NCBI GenBank assembly: GCA_029204225.1
Contig: CM055102.1
Coordinates: 38,763,014 to 38,825,013, forward strand
Length of the DNA: 62,000 bases
Reading direction: 5' to 3'
Source of the DNA: Diphasiastrum complanatum
Taxonomy: Eukaryota; Streptophyta; Lycopodiopsida; Lycopodiales; Lycopodiaceae
Made by a program: the position numbers and the translations under genes
Shown: positions 37,001 through 42,849 of the stretch, one piece after another
Layout of the letters: the number at the start of each line of letters is the position of its first letter
How positions within the stretch are numbered: the stretch's first letter is position 1
Notes under the pieces: generated by a model
Told to the model about the DNA's origin: nothing
Seen by the model: only the letters and a program-made list of their open reading frames with translations
Databases searched by the model: none

Positions 37001-37542
37001 CAGAAAAAGTTTTTATAATGAAAAATGGGTATGATCATGATGCATCTTTTCTTCATGAGAGTAACTTGATGTTATATTTTAGATCCTATTTAATATAGAG
37101 TAGATCCTCCCAATCTCAATCCTTTCATCAATGAACCTATCTAAGTTAACTATATATATGTCAGTTGAGATGGTTGCTGTTGATGATTGTTTTATGGTGC
37201 AGAAAGTTCTTTTAAATCTGAACTATTTGTATCGTCTAGTTTTCTTTGAGGAGACTAACTTGACTTTATGTTAATTCTAATTATGTGTTATCTAGATCTT
37301 CCCGGTGATAACCTTGCTCCATCTCTTCTTCTTTTTTAAATGTTTGCTGTTGAAGACAAGCTTCATTCTAGTTATGGGATGTGGCATCTTGGCGCTCTTA
37401 TAAACATTGATCTGTTGTTCTGCTGGTGCTGCAGGTGTTGGTTGTCCTACCTGGTCAAAGTTTCCTGGACTTATTACGAGTACCTAAGCCATTGAAGTCT
37501 TTCTTGAAAACTTTAAATTTTCTACGTTCTATTTTGTTCTAA
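1819..37542 (+). CDS. 3D-domain (three-aspartate, MltA/YocH-type) protein, six exons, 210 aa
   Basis: Exons are 1819-1862, 2251-2391, 5198-5270, 29016-29183, 31430-31528 and 37435-37542. Every junction is GT-AG and phases agree (2, 2, 0, 0, 0), giving 630 coding bases plus TAA. Residues 10-20 form a cysteine cluster (CTAYCSCGYCC). A linker rich in Trp, Pro and Arg follows. The 3D domain spans about 118-180: [37 protein letters not shown], then a W-G-R-R motif before the last strand. The three name-giving aspartates are D123, D145 and D157. The family is mainly bacterial: MltA lytic transglycosylases and YocH-like wall proteins act on peptidoglycan. A role in plastid peptidoglycan is inference only, and no transit or signal peptide is visible from this start. 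The start is the only ATG after an in-frame stop at 1777. An acceptor-like AG at 1778-1779 is also in phase, so an upstream exon is possible. No exon has a stop or frameshift. Confidence 0.88.
2251..2391 (+). CDS. 3D-domain gene exon 2
   Basis: The acceptor is ttttagtgcag ending at 2250 and the donor is TCAAG|gtattt at 2392. It enters in phase 2 (AG|T = Ser15) and leaves in phase 2. It encodes residues 16-61, including [10 protein letters not shown] and the basic stretch [10 protein letters not shown]. The intron before it is 388 bp (1863-2250). Cys-x-Cys-x2-Cys-Cys followed by Trp completes the cysteine cluster. Confidence 0.87.
2392..5197 (+). other. intron 2 of the 3D-domain gene (2.8 kb), no element recognised
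   Basis: The sequence is AT-rich with many stops in all frames. I see no retroelement domain, RNA gene or microsatellite of note. The short ORFs near 2.5, 3.5, 4.2, 4.7 and 5.0 kb have no recognisable motif. Confidence 0.7.
5198..5270 (+). CDS. 3D-domain gene exon 3 (73 bp)
   Basis: The acceptor is cataactttcag ending at 5197 and the donor is CACAG|gtatga at 5271. The first base completes Arg62 (AG|G) and 24 full codons follow, ending in phase 0. It encodes residues 63-86, with the motifs [11 protein letters not shown] and FPAQ. Detection rests on splice sites and on perfect phase agreement with exon 2 before it and exon 4 after it. Confidence 0.82.
5372..5504. repeat. two-copy tandem duplication, about 71 bp period
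   Basis: The block from atatttaattc through gcttaagctagtgagcacta to ccaccaactatg occurs twice, starting near 5372 and 5443, with few differences. It lies about 100 bp into intron 3. Confidence 0.8.
6250..6702 (-). repeat. 3' LTR of a minus-strand gypsy (left edge uncertain)
   Basis: On the minus strand the sequence starts TGTTAGGCCCCAATCG right after the purine tract at 6703-6717, the normal PPT/3' LTR junction. The left boundary was not defined; I saw no second copy to compare. Confidence 0.55.
6703..7600 (-). pseudogene. Ty3/gypsy chromovirus relic: end of integrase and chromodomain
   Basis: The minus frame 6724-6924 reads as a chromodomain ([10 protein letters not shown], then [17 protein letters not shown]). 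It ends at a stop just before the polypurine tract and LTR. Further up on the minus strand, near 7325-7375, is a decayed integrase piece ([15 protein letters not shown]). Between them the frame is broken several times. No gag, protease or reverse transcriptase of this element is visible. The chromodomain places it among the chromoviruses. Confidence 0.7.
7690..7964 (+). pseudogene. Ty3/gypsy protease fragment, host of the A' insertion
   Basis: The open frame from 7741 carries a retropepsin-type motif ([19 protein letters not shown]), with DSGS as the active-site loop. The natural frame stops being gypsy protein at 7965, where the LTR of the minus-strand element A' begins. A decayed integrase on the same strand reappears at 11.5-12.4 kb, so both could belong to one older plus-strand element. 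That link is inference. Confidence 0.6.
7965..8404 (-). repeat. 3' LTR of gypsy A' (AGTTA...TAACT ends)
   Basis: On the minus strand this LTR starts AGTTATGGACTTGG after the purine-rich TTTGTGTCAAAGAG and ends in CGTAACT. It matches the 418-bp LTRs of element A at 13968 and 26048. It is slightly longer because a stretch around 8000-8055 (catagctta/agcacataag) is duplicated. The matching 5' LTR is missing. Confidence 0.8.
8405..10257 (-). mobile_element. gypsy A' deletion derivative: gag fused to RNase H tail, then integrase and chromodomain
   Basis: The minus frame 9366-10229 (287 aa) starts inside gag ([19 protein letters not shown]), passes a zinc knuckle ([14 protein letters not shown]) and continues to TGRPGPR. 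It then jumps to the end of the RNase H region ([26 protein letters not shown]). Protease, reverse transcriptase and most of RNase H are therefore absent. Integrase follows in 8949-9350 ([44 protein letters not shown]). The rest of integrase is broken, and 8450-8908 holds the [20 protein letters not shown] segment and a chromodomain-like end ([17 protein letters not shown]). Compared with element A, about 1.77 kb is deleted with the reading frame kept. The copy is truncated inside gag at about 10257 and lacks the 5' LTR. Confidence 0.8.
10258..11520. other. unassigned repeat-like sequence
   Basis: This continues after the truncated end of A' and before integrase-like sequence. The first 250 bp are GC-richer than the rest. 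No domain was recognised in any frame. It is probably old gypsy internal or LTR sequence. Confidence 0.4.
11530..12360 (+). pseudogene. decayed Ty3/gypsy integrase (plus strand)
   Basis: Broken frames read as integrase. Near 11550-11640 is [18 protein letters not shown], the region of the second catalytic Asp. Open frame 11970-12200 has [18 protein letters not shown]. Around 12190-12360 is [16 protein letters not shown], the GPY/F module, then [10 protein letters not shown]. About 300 bp between the first two pieces is unreadable. It may be the 3' part of the plus-strand gypsy whose protease lies at 7.7 kb. Confidence 0.65.
12500..12552. repeat. (CT)n microsatellite
   Basis: A perfect TC run of about 53 bp. 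Confidence 0.95.
12761..12803. repeat. (CT)n microsatellite
   Basis: A perfect CT run of about 43 bp. It directly precedes the palindrome-rich block and may mark the 5' side of the LINE. Confidence 0.95.
12925..13192. repeat. palindrome-bearing repeats (GCTGTCCCAGCTGGGACAGC)
   Basis: A perfect 20-bp palindrome occurs three times, at 12937-12956, 13085-13104 and 13173-13192. Between copies, near-palindromic variants (gctatcccaactgggacagc) and an inverted half (agttgggacagcgatgga) recur. A block of about 80 bp containing one palindrome and one variant is duplicated about 148 bp apart. The open frames here are consequences of the repeat and show no protein motif. Confidence 0.85.
13300..13967 (+). 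pseudogene. LINE ORF1-like segment with coiled coil
   Basis: From about 13340 one frame has a heptad-like coiled coil ([28 protein letters not shown]). [11 protein letters not shown], a stop and then [20 protein letters not shown] follow. After frame changes come [20 protein letters not shown] and [21 protein letters not shown] coiled coil followed by an RRM-like part is typical of L1-type ORF1 proteins. The segment stops at the target duplication CCTAA (13963-13967), where gypsy A is inserted. LINE endonuclease resumes after the matching CCTAA at 26466. Confidence 0.62.
13968..14385 (+). repeat. 5' LTR of gypsy A (418 bp)
   Basis: Starts AGTTATGGACTCGG and ends TTCGTAACT, so the ends are AGTTA...TAACT, not TG...CA. 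It is flanked on the left by CCTAA and on the right by the primer site at 14386. By eye it differs from the 3' LTR at 26048-26465 at seven positions. Confidence 0.92.
14386..14397 (+). other. primer-binding site of gypsy A
   Basis: TGGTATCAGAGC, the initiator-methionine tRNA type of primer site, abuts the last LTR base. This helps fix the LTR end at AACT. Confidence 0.9.
15050..16463 (+). pseudogene. gypsy A gag and protease (frameshifted)
   Basis: The start is the ATG at 15050 ([12 protein letters not shown]). Gag follows with a proline-rich stretch and the retrotransposon-gag domain ([38 protein letters not shown]). Near 15965 the frame changes. Sequence then continues in the frame of 16464, with a zinc knuckle [14 protein letters not shown] (about 16057-16098) and a retropepsin motif [13 protein letters not shown] (about 16328). 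A TAG at 16461 interrupts the protease. The A' copy passes the frameshift site without a break, so the shift is a mutation, not programmed. Confidence 0.85.
16464..17828 (+). pseudogene. gypsy A reverse transcriptase and start of RNase H
   Basis: The frame continues from the protease ([18 protein letters not shown]) into RT: RLCID, then a TAA at 17070 in place of the Tyr codon, then [51 protein letters not shown] and the catalytic [10 protein letters not shown] (about 17353). RNase H begins at [13 protein letters not shown] and is cut at 17828 by the insertion of element B. Confidence 0.88.
17829..18186 (-). repeat. 3' LTR of gypsy B (358 bp)
   Basis: TGTAATAGATCC...GCTCGTAACA in plus-strand reading. 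It appears identical to the copy at 23787-24144. Target duplication GTGCT lies at 17824-17828. The adjacent ctccctcccccttaag is the purine tract of the minus-strand element. Confidence 0.95.
18203..20180 (-). pseudogene. gypsy B RNase H, integrase and chromodomain
   Basis: A minus frame of 633 aa (18264-20165) carries RNase H ([48 protein letters not shown]). Integrase follows with its zinc-binding region ([30 protein letters not shown]) and D,D,E core: [35 protein letters not shown] and [16 protein letters not shown]. The GPY/F motif is [12 protein letters not shown] chromodomain ([32 protein letters not shown]) ends at a TGA (18261-18263) where related copies have TGG. The remaining codons continue to a stop near the purine tract. 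The N-terminal edge is the inversion breakpoint at about 20183, where codons SDFAVGAV are still readable. Confidence 0.9.
20183..20772 (+). pseudogene. inverted segment of gypsy B: second half of RT
   Basis: This piece is on the plus strand inside a minus-strand element. It reads [32 protein letters not shown] (the catalytic DD), [16 protein letters not shown], a TGA near 20519 where Trp is expected, [16 protein letters not shown] and VVETDPS. These residues are exactly those missing between the RT segment ending VSKTA (about 20777) and the RNase H segment starting SDFAVGAV. Both breakpoints contain agct/gct. Confidence 0.88.
20773..21787 (-). pseudogene. gypsy B protease and first half of RT
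   Basis: The minus frame opens after a stop at 21788. Protease has [18 protein letters not shown], with DDG instead of the usual DSG/DTG, and [10 protein letters not shown] runs from [20 protein letters not shown] through [20 protein letters not shown] and [16 protein letters not shown] to VSKTA, where the inversion begins. The frame is -1 relative to gag, with about 30 bases of overlap (21757-21787). That fits expression by -1 frameshifting, but I see no classical slippery heptamer. Confidence 0.85.
21757..22983 (-). CDS. gypsy B gag (408 aa, intact)
   Basis: The ATG at 22983 opens an uninterrupted gag. It has an acidic N-terminal part ([20 protein letters not shown], probably coiled coil), the retrotransposon-gag core ([39 protein letters not shown]) and a lysine-rich stretch. 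A CCHC zinc knuckle ([14 protein letters not shown]) follows near residue 345. It forms the structural particle and binds the RNA. The frame ends TSQC with TAG at 21757-21759, overlapping the pol frame. This is the only full-length retroelement protein in the window without an internal stop. Confidence 0.9.
   Translation of the reverse strand: MTTPQGPDQPQERGFDELETEALAYRKGKEPMEVEEQEQFAEELDELVTKEQFLQLVTEVDELKLALANFKSSVDDSFAELKNLILSSAKGSLPSTSQLSPSPLPSVSGETLRSHPSVFKDSKPPTFNGEEKDRNADILQTFLSKWKNIHALKQTPDHLQAIEASLSLGPMAYKWWLNLQETGQTPRSRKAFEEAFLREFLPENELDRAWEAWERTVMDKSLIQYISQYREAILKIKNMDDYQKIRGFVRGLKDEYKVEVQRNSPTTLEQALRNAQIYDDSVGRKRARQQPLSEQLPQKDFQFKKKFLKRKKEEKFKGEAPQKRPSLIQPLKPDDFEKAKQERLCFVCMGKGHTVRQCPKGPFTKKDKKDKKQVHLVQTVCFPSDSAASEIKVYHEDHEHCCQLTSQC
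22984..23773 (-). other. untranslated leader of gypsy B
   Basis: About 790 bp between primer site and gag ATG. No open frame with known motifs. Repeated phrases such as tctgaa, tttcag and gcgagt give it a mildly repetitive look. Confidence 0.6.
23774..23785 (-). other. primer-binding site of gypsy B
   Basis: Minus-strand TGGTATCAGAGC, one base from the 5' LTR. Same primer type as gypsy A. Confidence 0.9.
23787..24144 (-). repeat. 5' LTR of gypsy B (358 bp)
   Basis: Appears identical to 17829-18186. Ends TG...CA. Followed by target duplication GTGCT at 24145-24149. Confidence 0.95.
24145..26003 (+). pseudogene. gypsy A rest of RNase H, integrase, chromodomain-like end
   Basis: RNase H resumes directly after B ([36 protein letters not shown]), with a TAG at 24384 and then [13 protein letters not shown] frameshift near 24700 precedes integrase: [75 protein letters not shown] and [14 protein letters not shown]. 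The D,D,E residues are present. A TAG at 25825 interrupts the chromodomain-like end ([19 protein letters not shown]). The frame finishes near 26001, just before the purine tract and 3' LTR. Confidence 0.88.
26048..26465 (+). repeat. 3' LTR of gypsy A (418 bp)
   Basis: Starts GGTTATGG (AGTTATGG in the 5' copy) after the purine tract, ends TTTGTAACT, and is followed by target duplication CCTAA (26466-26470). Confidence 0.92.
26471..27980 (+). pseudogene. LINE ORF2 remnant: endonuclease and C-terminal Zn motif, RT deleted
   Basis: An apurinic-type endonuclease starts [14 protein letters not shown] and continues with [28 protein letters not shown] (near 26925), [13 protein letters not shown] and [10 protein letters not shown] (about 27250). 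The order is that of LINE endonucleases. Right after it, near 27300-27430, comes the end of an ORF2: [12 protein letters not shown], a stop, then [20 protein letters not shown], the cysteine/histidine motif found downstream of RT. About 600-700 residues of RT are missing between them, so there is an internal deletion near 27290. Other stops lie at 26716 and 26901. The 3' end shows ttctaattctaattc followed by (CT)n. Confidence 0.75.
27981..28007. repeat. (CT)n at the LINE 3' end
   Basis: A perfect CT run directly after the taattctaattc tail of the LINE. Confidence 0.9.
28008..29015 (+). other. rest of intron 3, nothing recognised
   Basis: AT-rich, with no domain in either strand. It ends in a good polypyrimidine tract and acceptor (ttgattgtttttcag). 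Confidence 0.6.
29016..29183 (+). CDS. 3D-domain gene exon 4
   Basis: The acceptor is tgtttttcag ending at 29015 and the donor is GAGAG|gtaata at 29184, phase 0 on both sides. It encodes residues 87-142: [37 protein letters not shown] (first 3D aspartate, D123), YYPFGT and VPGYGWGE. Confidence 0.92.
29365..29440. repeat. 76-nt near-perfect palindrome in intron 4
   Basis: Two 38-nt arms meet at TGAATATTCA with no spacer. Pairing fails at two positions per arm. The outer 25 nt (beginning TTTTGTTAGTAACAGGCATT) are perfectly complementary to the other end. Folded RNA would be a long hairpin. Confidence 0.92.
30277..30330 (+). other. candidate cassette exon, 54 nt, in intron 4
   Basis: Flanked by tttctttgtatttcag and AAG|gtaagt, both near-consensus. 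It is 18 codons without a stop in the gene's phase 0 ([18 protein letters not shown]). Inclusion would insert 18 residues between Glu142 and Val143, inside the 3D domain. Only splice-site quality and phase support it. Confidence 0.35.
31430..31528 (+). CDS. 3D-domain gene exon 5
   Basis: The acceptor is ggcattttgagcag ending at 31429 and the donor is TCCAG|gtattg at 31529, phase 0. It encodes residues 143-175: [10 protein letters not shown] (D145), [10 protein letters not shown] (D157), [12 protein letters not shown]. This exon holds two of the three family aspartates and the glycine-rich core. Confidence 0.93.
32601..33158 (-). repeat. 3' LTR of a deleted copia
   Basis: Matches 33854-34448 over most of its length. 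On the minus strand it starts TGTTGGAGATGG right after the purine tract (rc of ctccctcttgaac). The left boundary may reach to about 32568. Confidence 0.8.
33159..33853 (-). pseudogene. deleted copia core: GAG-pre-integrase joined to RNase H end
   Basis: The minus frame 33559-33924 reads [20 protein letters not shown], then [20 protein letters not shown], the zinc-binding module before integrase. It continues below 33559 with [14 protein letters not shown]. Immediately after, the reading becomes the end of RNase H (MKMDS, stop, [18 protein letters not shown]). Integrase, RT and most of RNase H are missing. The 5' LTR is fused straight to pol-type coding sequence at 33853/33854, with no primer site or gag between. 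Only about 700 bp of internal sequence remains between the LTRs. Confidence 0.78.
33854..34448 (-). repeat. 5' LTR of the deleted copia
   Basis: Second copy of the LTR, on the minus strand TGTTGGAGATGG... to ...GTAGCACA. It differs from the 3' copy by many substitutions and several indels (about 595 against 558 bp), so the element is fairly old. Confidence 0.8.
37435..37542 (+). CDS. 3D-domain gene exon 6 (3' terminal)
   Basis: The acceptor is gctggtgctgcag ending at 37434, phase 0. It encodes [10 protein letters not shown], the last strand of the barrel, then a basic-hydrophobic tail ([16 protein letters not shown]) and TAA at 37540-37542. The tail after the domain is about 26 residues. Confidence 0.88.
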   Translation: MLVVLPGQSFLDLLRVPKPLKSFLKTLNFLRSILF

Positions 37543-38690
37543 CAATTTGGCTGTTAGTGCTATCATCAAACTGCAGTATGCTTATTTTATTTGGTCATCT
37601 GTCATTCTCACACCACCTGTTTTTCTAGTAGTCATTCAGTCCCAGACGGATCACTTTGACATTCATAATTGAGACGACCAATCACGGAACCTCCATATTT
37701 TAAGCAGATTCTGATGAGGCTTTTATGAATGGGAGTCTTGAAATATGACACATGTCAAGTTTGAATTTTCTCCTACATGTATTTGTTTACTGTTGGCCAT
37801 CAAACCCCCTGTTAATCTTTACAAGGTCTCTGATCTGTTCTATATTTAGCCACTTATCAATTGGGACCCCAATCATCATTTGAAAGTGAATATGCATGAG
37901 GCAAAAACTGAGAAGTTTCTTAGTTGATCTTATAGCAGTTCATTATTGTATGTGGAGTCCCAAGATGAATGCTTGTGTTGTTTGAACTGCATGTGAAATG
38001 ACATGTTAGCCGTCAGATTAATGTTCAACTAGGGAAAGCAAGTAAGAGCTTATGAATTAGAATGAGCATGCCATGCCACATTCCTTTGTAGAGTTATCCG
38101 TTCATGATGCTGATCCTTATCTGGTTCAAAATGCTCTTTTACTGATATCAACTGGTTTTAATGCTGGAAAGGACGACTATGCTTTTACATTAGCTGGACT
38201 ATATTTGCACCACGTTGAGATGGCCCATTATCATGTGGTGATTGCATTTCTAGTTTTACCTTGTAGGTTTCTGGTAAGAGGCACTCAAATATTGCAGGTT
38301 TTTTGTGTATTTTGTTTCTTGCCGTCATATAATGGCCTTCATACTTTCTGATCGAGCTTAGCCAAGTTTGCATGCTACTTTCAATATACCTTGTTTACAT
38401 GTGTCCTCATGTCCTTTTGATGGTCACCGTTAAGTCACTATACATCCATATGATGCCTACCATTCCATCTAAGAAGTGTTGAGAGTGGAAGTGGTAATAA
38501 GTTGGATCATGTTGGCTTTGTTGAGTAGAGAATGGTATATTATTGTATCTCGTAAGTACAAGATTTGTGGAGTCCTATGTGCACTTGTTTTCCTCTACTA
38601 TGGACTTTATGTCGAGTAAAAAGTATGCTAGAATCACGATCAAGAAGATATGAAAAGGAAGCAAGAATCGATTAGACAGGCATACAACTA
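37543..38690 (+). other. 3' flank of the 3D-domain gene, nothing recognised
   Basis: Presumably contains the 3' UTR. No clear polyadenylation site was fixed. The open frame at 38073-38351 has no known motif. Confidence 0.5.
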
Positions 38691-39180
38691 AAGATACTAT
38701 ATAGCAATGGAAGAAAATTTACATCAAAGCAATCCAATGAATTTTGTGATTCTATGGAATCATCCATAAGACTACAACTAAAGAGACCGTATTTGAGATG
38801 GCACAACCCCTGCTTGTCAAGCCCAACAAAATCATACATTCTTTTTGGTTGAGGATCTCTATATCGCAAATAATCCATGGACCAATTTTGAGGAATGTTG
38901 GAGTGAGCATGTGTCTTTATTAAACCACCTAAGAACATTCGAATCTACTATAGTCATGCAGATTGCAAAGAAGAATTGCATAAAGTTGGACTCTTAAATC
39001 AACAAGCAATTTTTTGTGGGTCATTGTGAAGCCTCCGAGGTTTGCAAGTTATGTGAACTTCGGAATCTAAGGGTAGTCTTAAACATGGAGGTCATATTTG
39101 AAGAGCTAGAGAACCATGACTACCATGATATTGTCCCAAATTTTACATCTGAATCCTTGTTAGCTATTGAATAAGTAGAT
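38690..39180 (+). pseudogene. decayed copia integrase (plus strand)
   Basis: One frame reads SNGRKFTSKQSNEFCDSMES, comparable to the integrase segment around the second catalytic Asp. After several breaks it gives NKQFFVGHCEASEVCKL and LNMEVIFEELE, the part just after the integrase core that precedes RT. Many stops; an old fragment. Confidence 0.5.
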
Positions 39181-39326
39181 GAGCAACAACCTGGTGTATC
39201 GGATAAAGGAAATTATTTGTCGAGGAATGTGATTTTTCATTAAAGGCATTTAATGACAAGGCAATTATGAATCAACTGGAGGATCTTAGAGGGTCAGCAA
39301 GGAACTCACGGTCCCCATCAAGGTTT

Positions 39327-39740
39327 TCAAAGTACTTTGATACATAATGATCCATAGTTATGTTTTTTGTGAAACAATATGTCTAATCTAGATGCCATTA
39401 TAGGAAGAAAAGAAAACCCAGCAAGGATAACCCTAGATGTAGACTTGGAATCATAAACCTTCTTCAAAGATTCCCAGACCTCACTTGATGTTGTGCACTT
39501 ACCAACTTCTTTGAGAAGTTCATTAGTCACATTCACCTTGATCACATGTAAAGATTTCTTTGCCCTCTTGTCAAACCTCAATTGTTCTTGAGGTTCCAAA
39601 GGTCTCTCCTCCACACCTACAACAATATCCATGAAATCGTTCATCTCAAGCAAAGATTCCATCCTCATCTTCCAAGTAAAACAATTTGTTGAGGTAAGCC
39701 TATTATTGCCTTCCAACATGAAGCCACTTGAGGTTGCCAT
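39327..39740 (-). pseudogene. copia gag, N-terminal part
   Basis: The ATG at 39740 opens MATSSGFMLEGNNRLTSTNC, then KMRMESLLEMNDFMDIVVG, KRAKKSLHVIKVNVTNELL and VWESLKKVYDSKSTS. These are the DUF4219/UBN2-type gag modules of copia elements. The match ends near 39420. The 5' LTR and primer site lie to the right (40332-40896). A second gag of the same family is at 40.9-41.8 kb. Confidence 0.78.
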
Positions 39741-40331
39741 GTTCCAATGATCTGATCTTCTCTTTTAACCTATTCCAATGCACTTAGAACTCTCTTGAAA
39801 ATCAACAAATGAAACTCAAAAAGAAATCACAAAGATTTGGAGATAATCTAGCCTCTCCTTTTCTCTTTTCTAGTAAATCCTAGCACATAGAATGATGATT
39901 TCCTGATCACACTTCATCAAATCACAATATGATGAACTTTTTCTAACTCCTAAAATTGAATCCCACTCTTGAAAAATTCCATCAACTTAAAAACAAGATA
40001 TCTTGTCAAATTTAGGGTTACTCAAAATTGCAATATATTGAATCAAGCAAAAGCTATATGCAAAAGCTAGAATCTTGATATATCATCTAATAAAATGTAA
40101 CATCCACAACCATGAGCAATTTTTGTCTCCACATTCCAGTAAGTGGTTTCAGAAATTGGCCTATTCCAAATGATTTTACCTAAAATGATGCTAGGATTAC
40201 AAAGATTCACTTTGTATACTTGAGAAAATGCAAGATTTGAGCTAGAAACACCTCCAAATCCAAATAGAATCAATGGCGCCTTCAAATCAACCACTAGATT
40301 TGAAAAATACTCCAACTTTACCCTGTAACCT

Positions 40332-40343
40332 GCTCTGATACCA
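40332..40343 (-). other. copia primer-binding site
   Basis: Minus-strand TGGTATCAGAGC directly at the end of the LTR 40344-40896. About 590 bp of leader separates it from the gag ATG. Confidence 0.85.
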
Positions 40344-40896
40344 TGTGAGAAAATCAGATCCAAAACACACTTGATGGATCTAAGAGAATTTAGCCAAATT
40401 TGGTTGCACATCTAGATTTAGTTACAAGATAGAAATCATCACTTTACACATGCTAGAACTTGGAAATGCATGAAGATATGATCATAAGCACTCAGATATG
40501 ACTTGGCACTGTCCTTGTCCATACAACAGTAGCAGCCTACAGTCATTCACACGTGTGGATGCAAGATCAACAATAAAAATCACCTACACACACTAGAAAT
40601 CAAAATATCTTGAGAAATACACATGAGATGGACATAGAATAAAGAGATGTATTCTCCACATAAAATGAGAATACAATGATACTTTCTCCACTTCATAAAA
40701 AAACCTAGAAATTCTAGTCTAGATGCAATGTATTTATATTAGCCAATTAGAATGGGTCCAAATCCGATCTCATCCACAAATGTACTTGAAAAAATAATAA
40801 AAATACTATTTAGGCCTTTATTGACAAAAATAAATCTATCTCTAAGTAGAAATTTCATGTTGGCCTCAAAATTGTCAAGATAAAACATTTTTCACA
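40344..40896 (-). repeat. copia 5' LTR (553 bp)
   Basis: Plus-strand ends TGTGAGAAAA...TTTTTCACA form inverted terminal repeats. The left edge abuts the primer site. The right edge abuts the gag of another copia copy, into which this element was probably inserted. The matching 3' LTR was not found to the left. Confidence 0.75.
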
Positions 40897-40928
40897 TCCA
40901 CCATTTTTCAATGAGAGCTTGTTGGTCC

Positions 40929-41821
40929 TCATGAGCTTGTTCTCTTGACTACACTCTTCAACAATAAGAACTCTTTCAAGTGCCTCCAAGCTTTGAAGCT
41001 CTTCCTTGATTGCATAGGATTGCACAATGTATCAAATTCATCTTTCAATCCATTGAGGATTACTTGAACTAACTCACTTTGATTAAATTGGTCTCCTATG
41101 CATGCAAGCTCTCTATGAAGATCTTTCACTCTCGTGACAAAATTTGAGGCACTCTCATCACTCTTTTGGTAGATTTGGAAGATTTGATTCCTAAGAGTGA
41201 GCAATCTAGAAGTATTCTTGGCCTCATAAATGGCTTTGAGGGTGTCCCAAGCCTCCTTGGCTGAGGTGCAAGTACTAATCTCCATCAACACTTCATTGGA
41301 TACATTCATCTTGATGTAGTGAAGGGCCATTTTTGCCCTTTTCTTGTACCTTTGGACTTCTTGAAGCACTTGAGGCTCCTCCGCAAGTCCAAGTACAATA
41401 TCCTGTTAGAAATTAATGATAAACATCATTGTTACACTTTCTAGTTACTGTTTACGATGTACTTTATTACTAGCTGTAACTAGCCATAGGCTAGTCTAGT
41501 AGTCTACTCCTAGGTTCTCCCTCTCTATCAGGGTTCAGGGTTTATATGTACATTTTATATTTAGTATGTGTTAGTGTGATAGAGTGATATTGCGTGTTCT
41601 TCTTCCGTCTCCCTACTTGGTGATTGCTTATGGTGACTTCTTGATGTTGCATTTCTGATTGTTAACATATCCATCACATCTTGGAGGATCAAAATTGACT
41701 CCATCTTCACCTCCAAATAGAATAGTTGGAGGTGTTCAATCTCTCCCCTTGCTCCAAGAGAAAGGATCCCATTGAAGCCATAATCACTTGAGAAATTGAC
41801 TTGTAATGGGTCCAAAAACAA
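40929..41821 (-). pseudogene. copia gag interrupted by a solo LTR
   Basis: Minus-strand 40929-41369 reads KMALHYIKMNVSNEVLMEIS, AKEAWDTLKAIYEAKNTSRL and FVTRVKDLHRELACIGDQFN, ending in LNGLKDEFDTLC. This is a UBN2-type gag. The N-terminal part (KMESILILQDVMDM) is at about 41668-41821 and needs one frame change. The two parts are separated by the solo LTR at 41404-41667. The sequence parallels the gag at 39.3-39.7 kb. Confidence 0.78.
41404..41667 (-). repeat. solo LTR (264 bp) with target duplication TATCC
   Basis: TGTTAGAAATTA...GATTGTTAACA is flanked by TATCC at 41399-41403 and 41668-41672. Ends are TGTTA...TAACA. Minus orientation is suggested by a TATA-like stretch (acatataaaccc) on that strand. 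No internal region, so LTR-LTR recombination has occurred. Confidence 0.85.
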
Positions 41822-41828
41822 GTACAGG

Positions 41829-42578
41829 TGTTGCTTCTCTCTATTGAGGGTATTTCCTATAAATAAATAAAGTTAGCCAATAAATAGAAAATAGGTGTGA
41901 GAGCCGTGGCATCCTGCGCGTGCGTAAGCCCATAGCCCAATGAGCACGTGTAAATTACTGTATTATGGAATACACTAGACTTGGCCATGTGAATAAAATA
42001 ATGTAAAAGGCTCAAAGTCTAAGTTGATTAAGTTTTGTTTAAGTCCTAAGTACTAGTCAAAGTCAAAGTGGTGATAGGTGGAGTGTGCTTCTTTGTGTTT
42101 AGATGTGTTTTTTTTAAAGGGTTAGGATTTCAATCATCCCTTCCATGAAGTAGCCAATAGAGGCAAAGGGGCAAGGGCCTCCCCAAGAATAAATAGGCAC
42201 CTCTTGTACTCCATTTTACATGCTAATAGAGAAAGGAAAATCTACCACTTTGTGGATTCAAACATCCTCATGAGATTTTGCTTAATGTGTAATGCTTTTC
42301 ATTGAAGCTTTCTTTTTTCTATGCTTTGCTATTCCTATGATTTATGCTTGTTATTGCTTTTCCATTAGATTAAAACAATAGCTAATGAGCTACCTCCTTC
42401 TAACTCCTCTCTCTTCCCTCTATTTCACCTCTACTTTGAATGGCATGTGTGGATAGTGTTAGTTTTTGCAACAAAAGCAACTACAATAAGCAACTAATCA
42501 TAGTTAGAGGCCAATCCTTGTGGATCTAACCCTTCTTGCCAGGTGGAGGGTGGCTTACGCTATATCTATGACCCAACA
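41829..42578 (+). repeat. family C LTR (about 750 bp)
   Basis: Starts about TGTTGCTTCTC and ends CCCAACA, followed by a primer site at 42581. It shares the tggca(c/t)cctgcg(c/t)gtg(c/t)gtaag region with the LTRs at 47201-48042 and 61693-62000. The left edge is placed by comparison with those copies. Confidence 0.65.
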
Positions 42579-42580
42579 AG

Positions 42581-42599
42581 TGGTGACGTTGCTGGGGAT
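42581..42599 (+). other. family C primer-binding site
   Basis: TGGTGACGTTGCTGGGGAT, a diverged form of the TGGCGCCGTTG...GGGGA site that also occurs at 47180-47196 on the minus strand. Confidence 0.7.
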
Positions 42600-42849
42600 A
42601 GCTACTACTAACTAGTTTAGTTGATGTTTTAGTTGTTTTTAGTCTATTTTGTATGTTAGAAGGGGTTTGGGTTTTGGGGTAGTCTAGAGTGGATTTTTGC
42701 CTGTTTTTGTATTTAGATCTATTTGAAGCTAGCGGAGGAGGTGTTTGAAGGTAGTGGAGACCTAAGATAGCCTCTAAGGGCTTGAAACATCATCACCTGA
42801 GGACTCAGATTTTGTTTAATCCAAGCAAGCCGCAGTGGTTGAGAGTCAG

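Larger units (their letters stand above)
31529..37434 (+). other. intron 5 of the 3D-domain gene (5.9 kb)
   Basis: Contains the deleted copia at 32.6-34.4 kb and an (AT)n run near 35623-35648. Stretches 31529-32600 and 34449-37434 show no recognisable domain. The short open frames there (for example 35105-35476 and 36463-36789) have no known motif. Confidence 0.75.

Noticed and set aside
38073-38351. 92-aa frame after the 3D gene
   Set aside because: No recognisable domain, no splice or codon evidence, AT-rich neutral-looking sequence.
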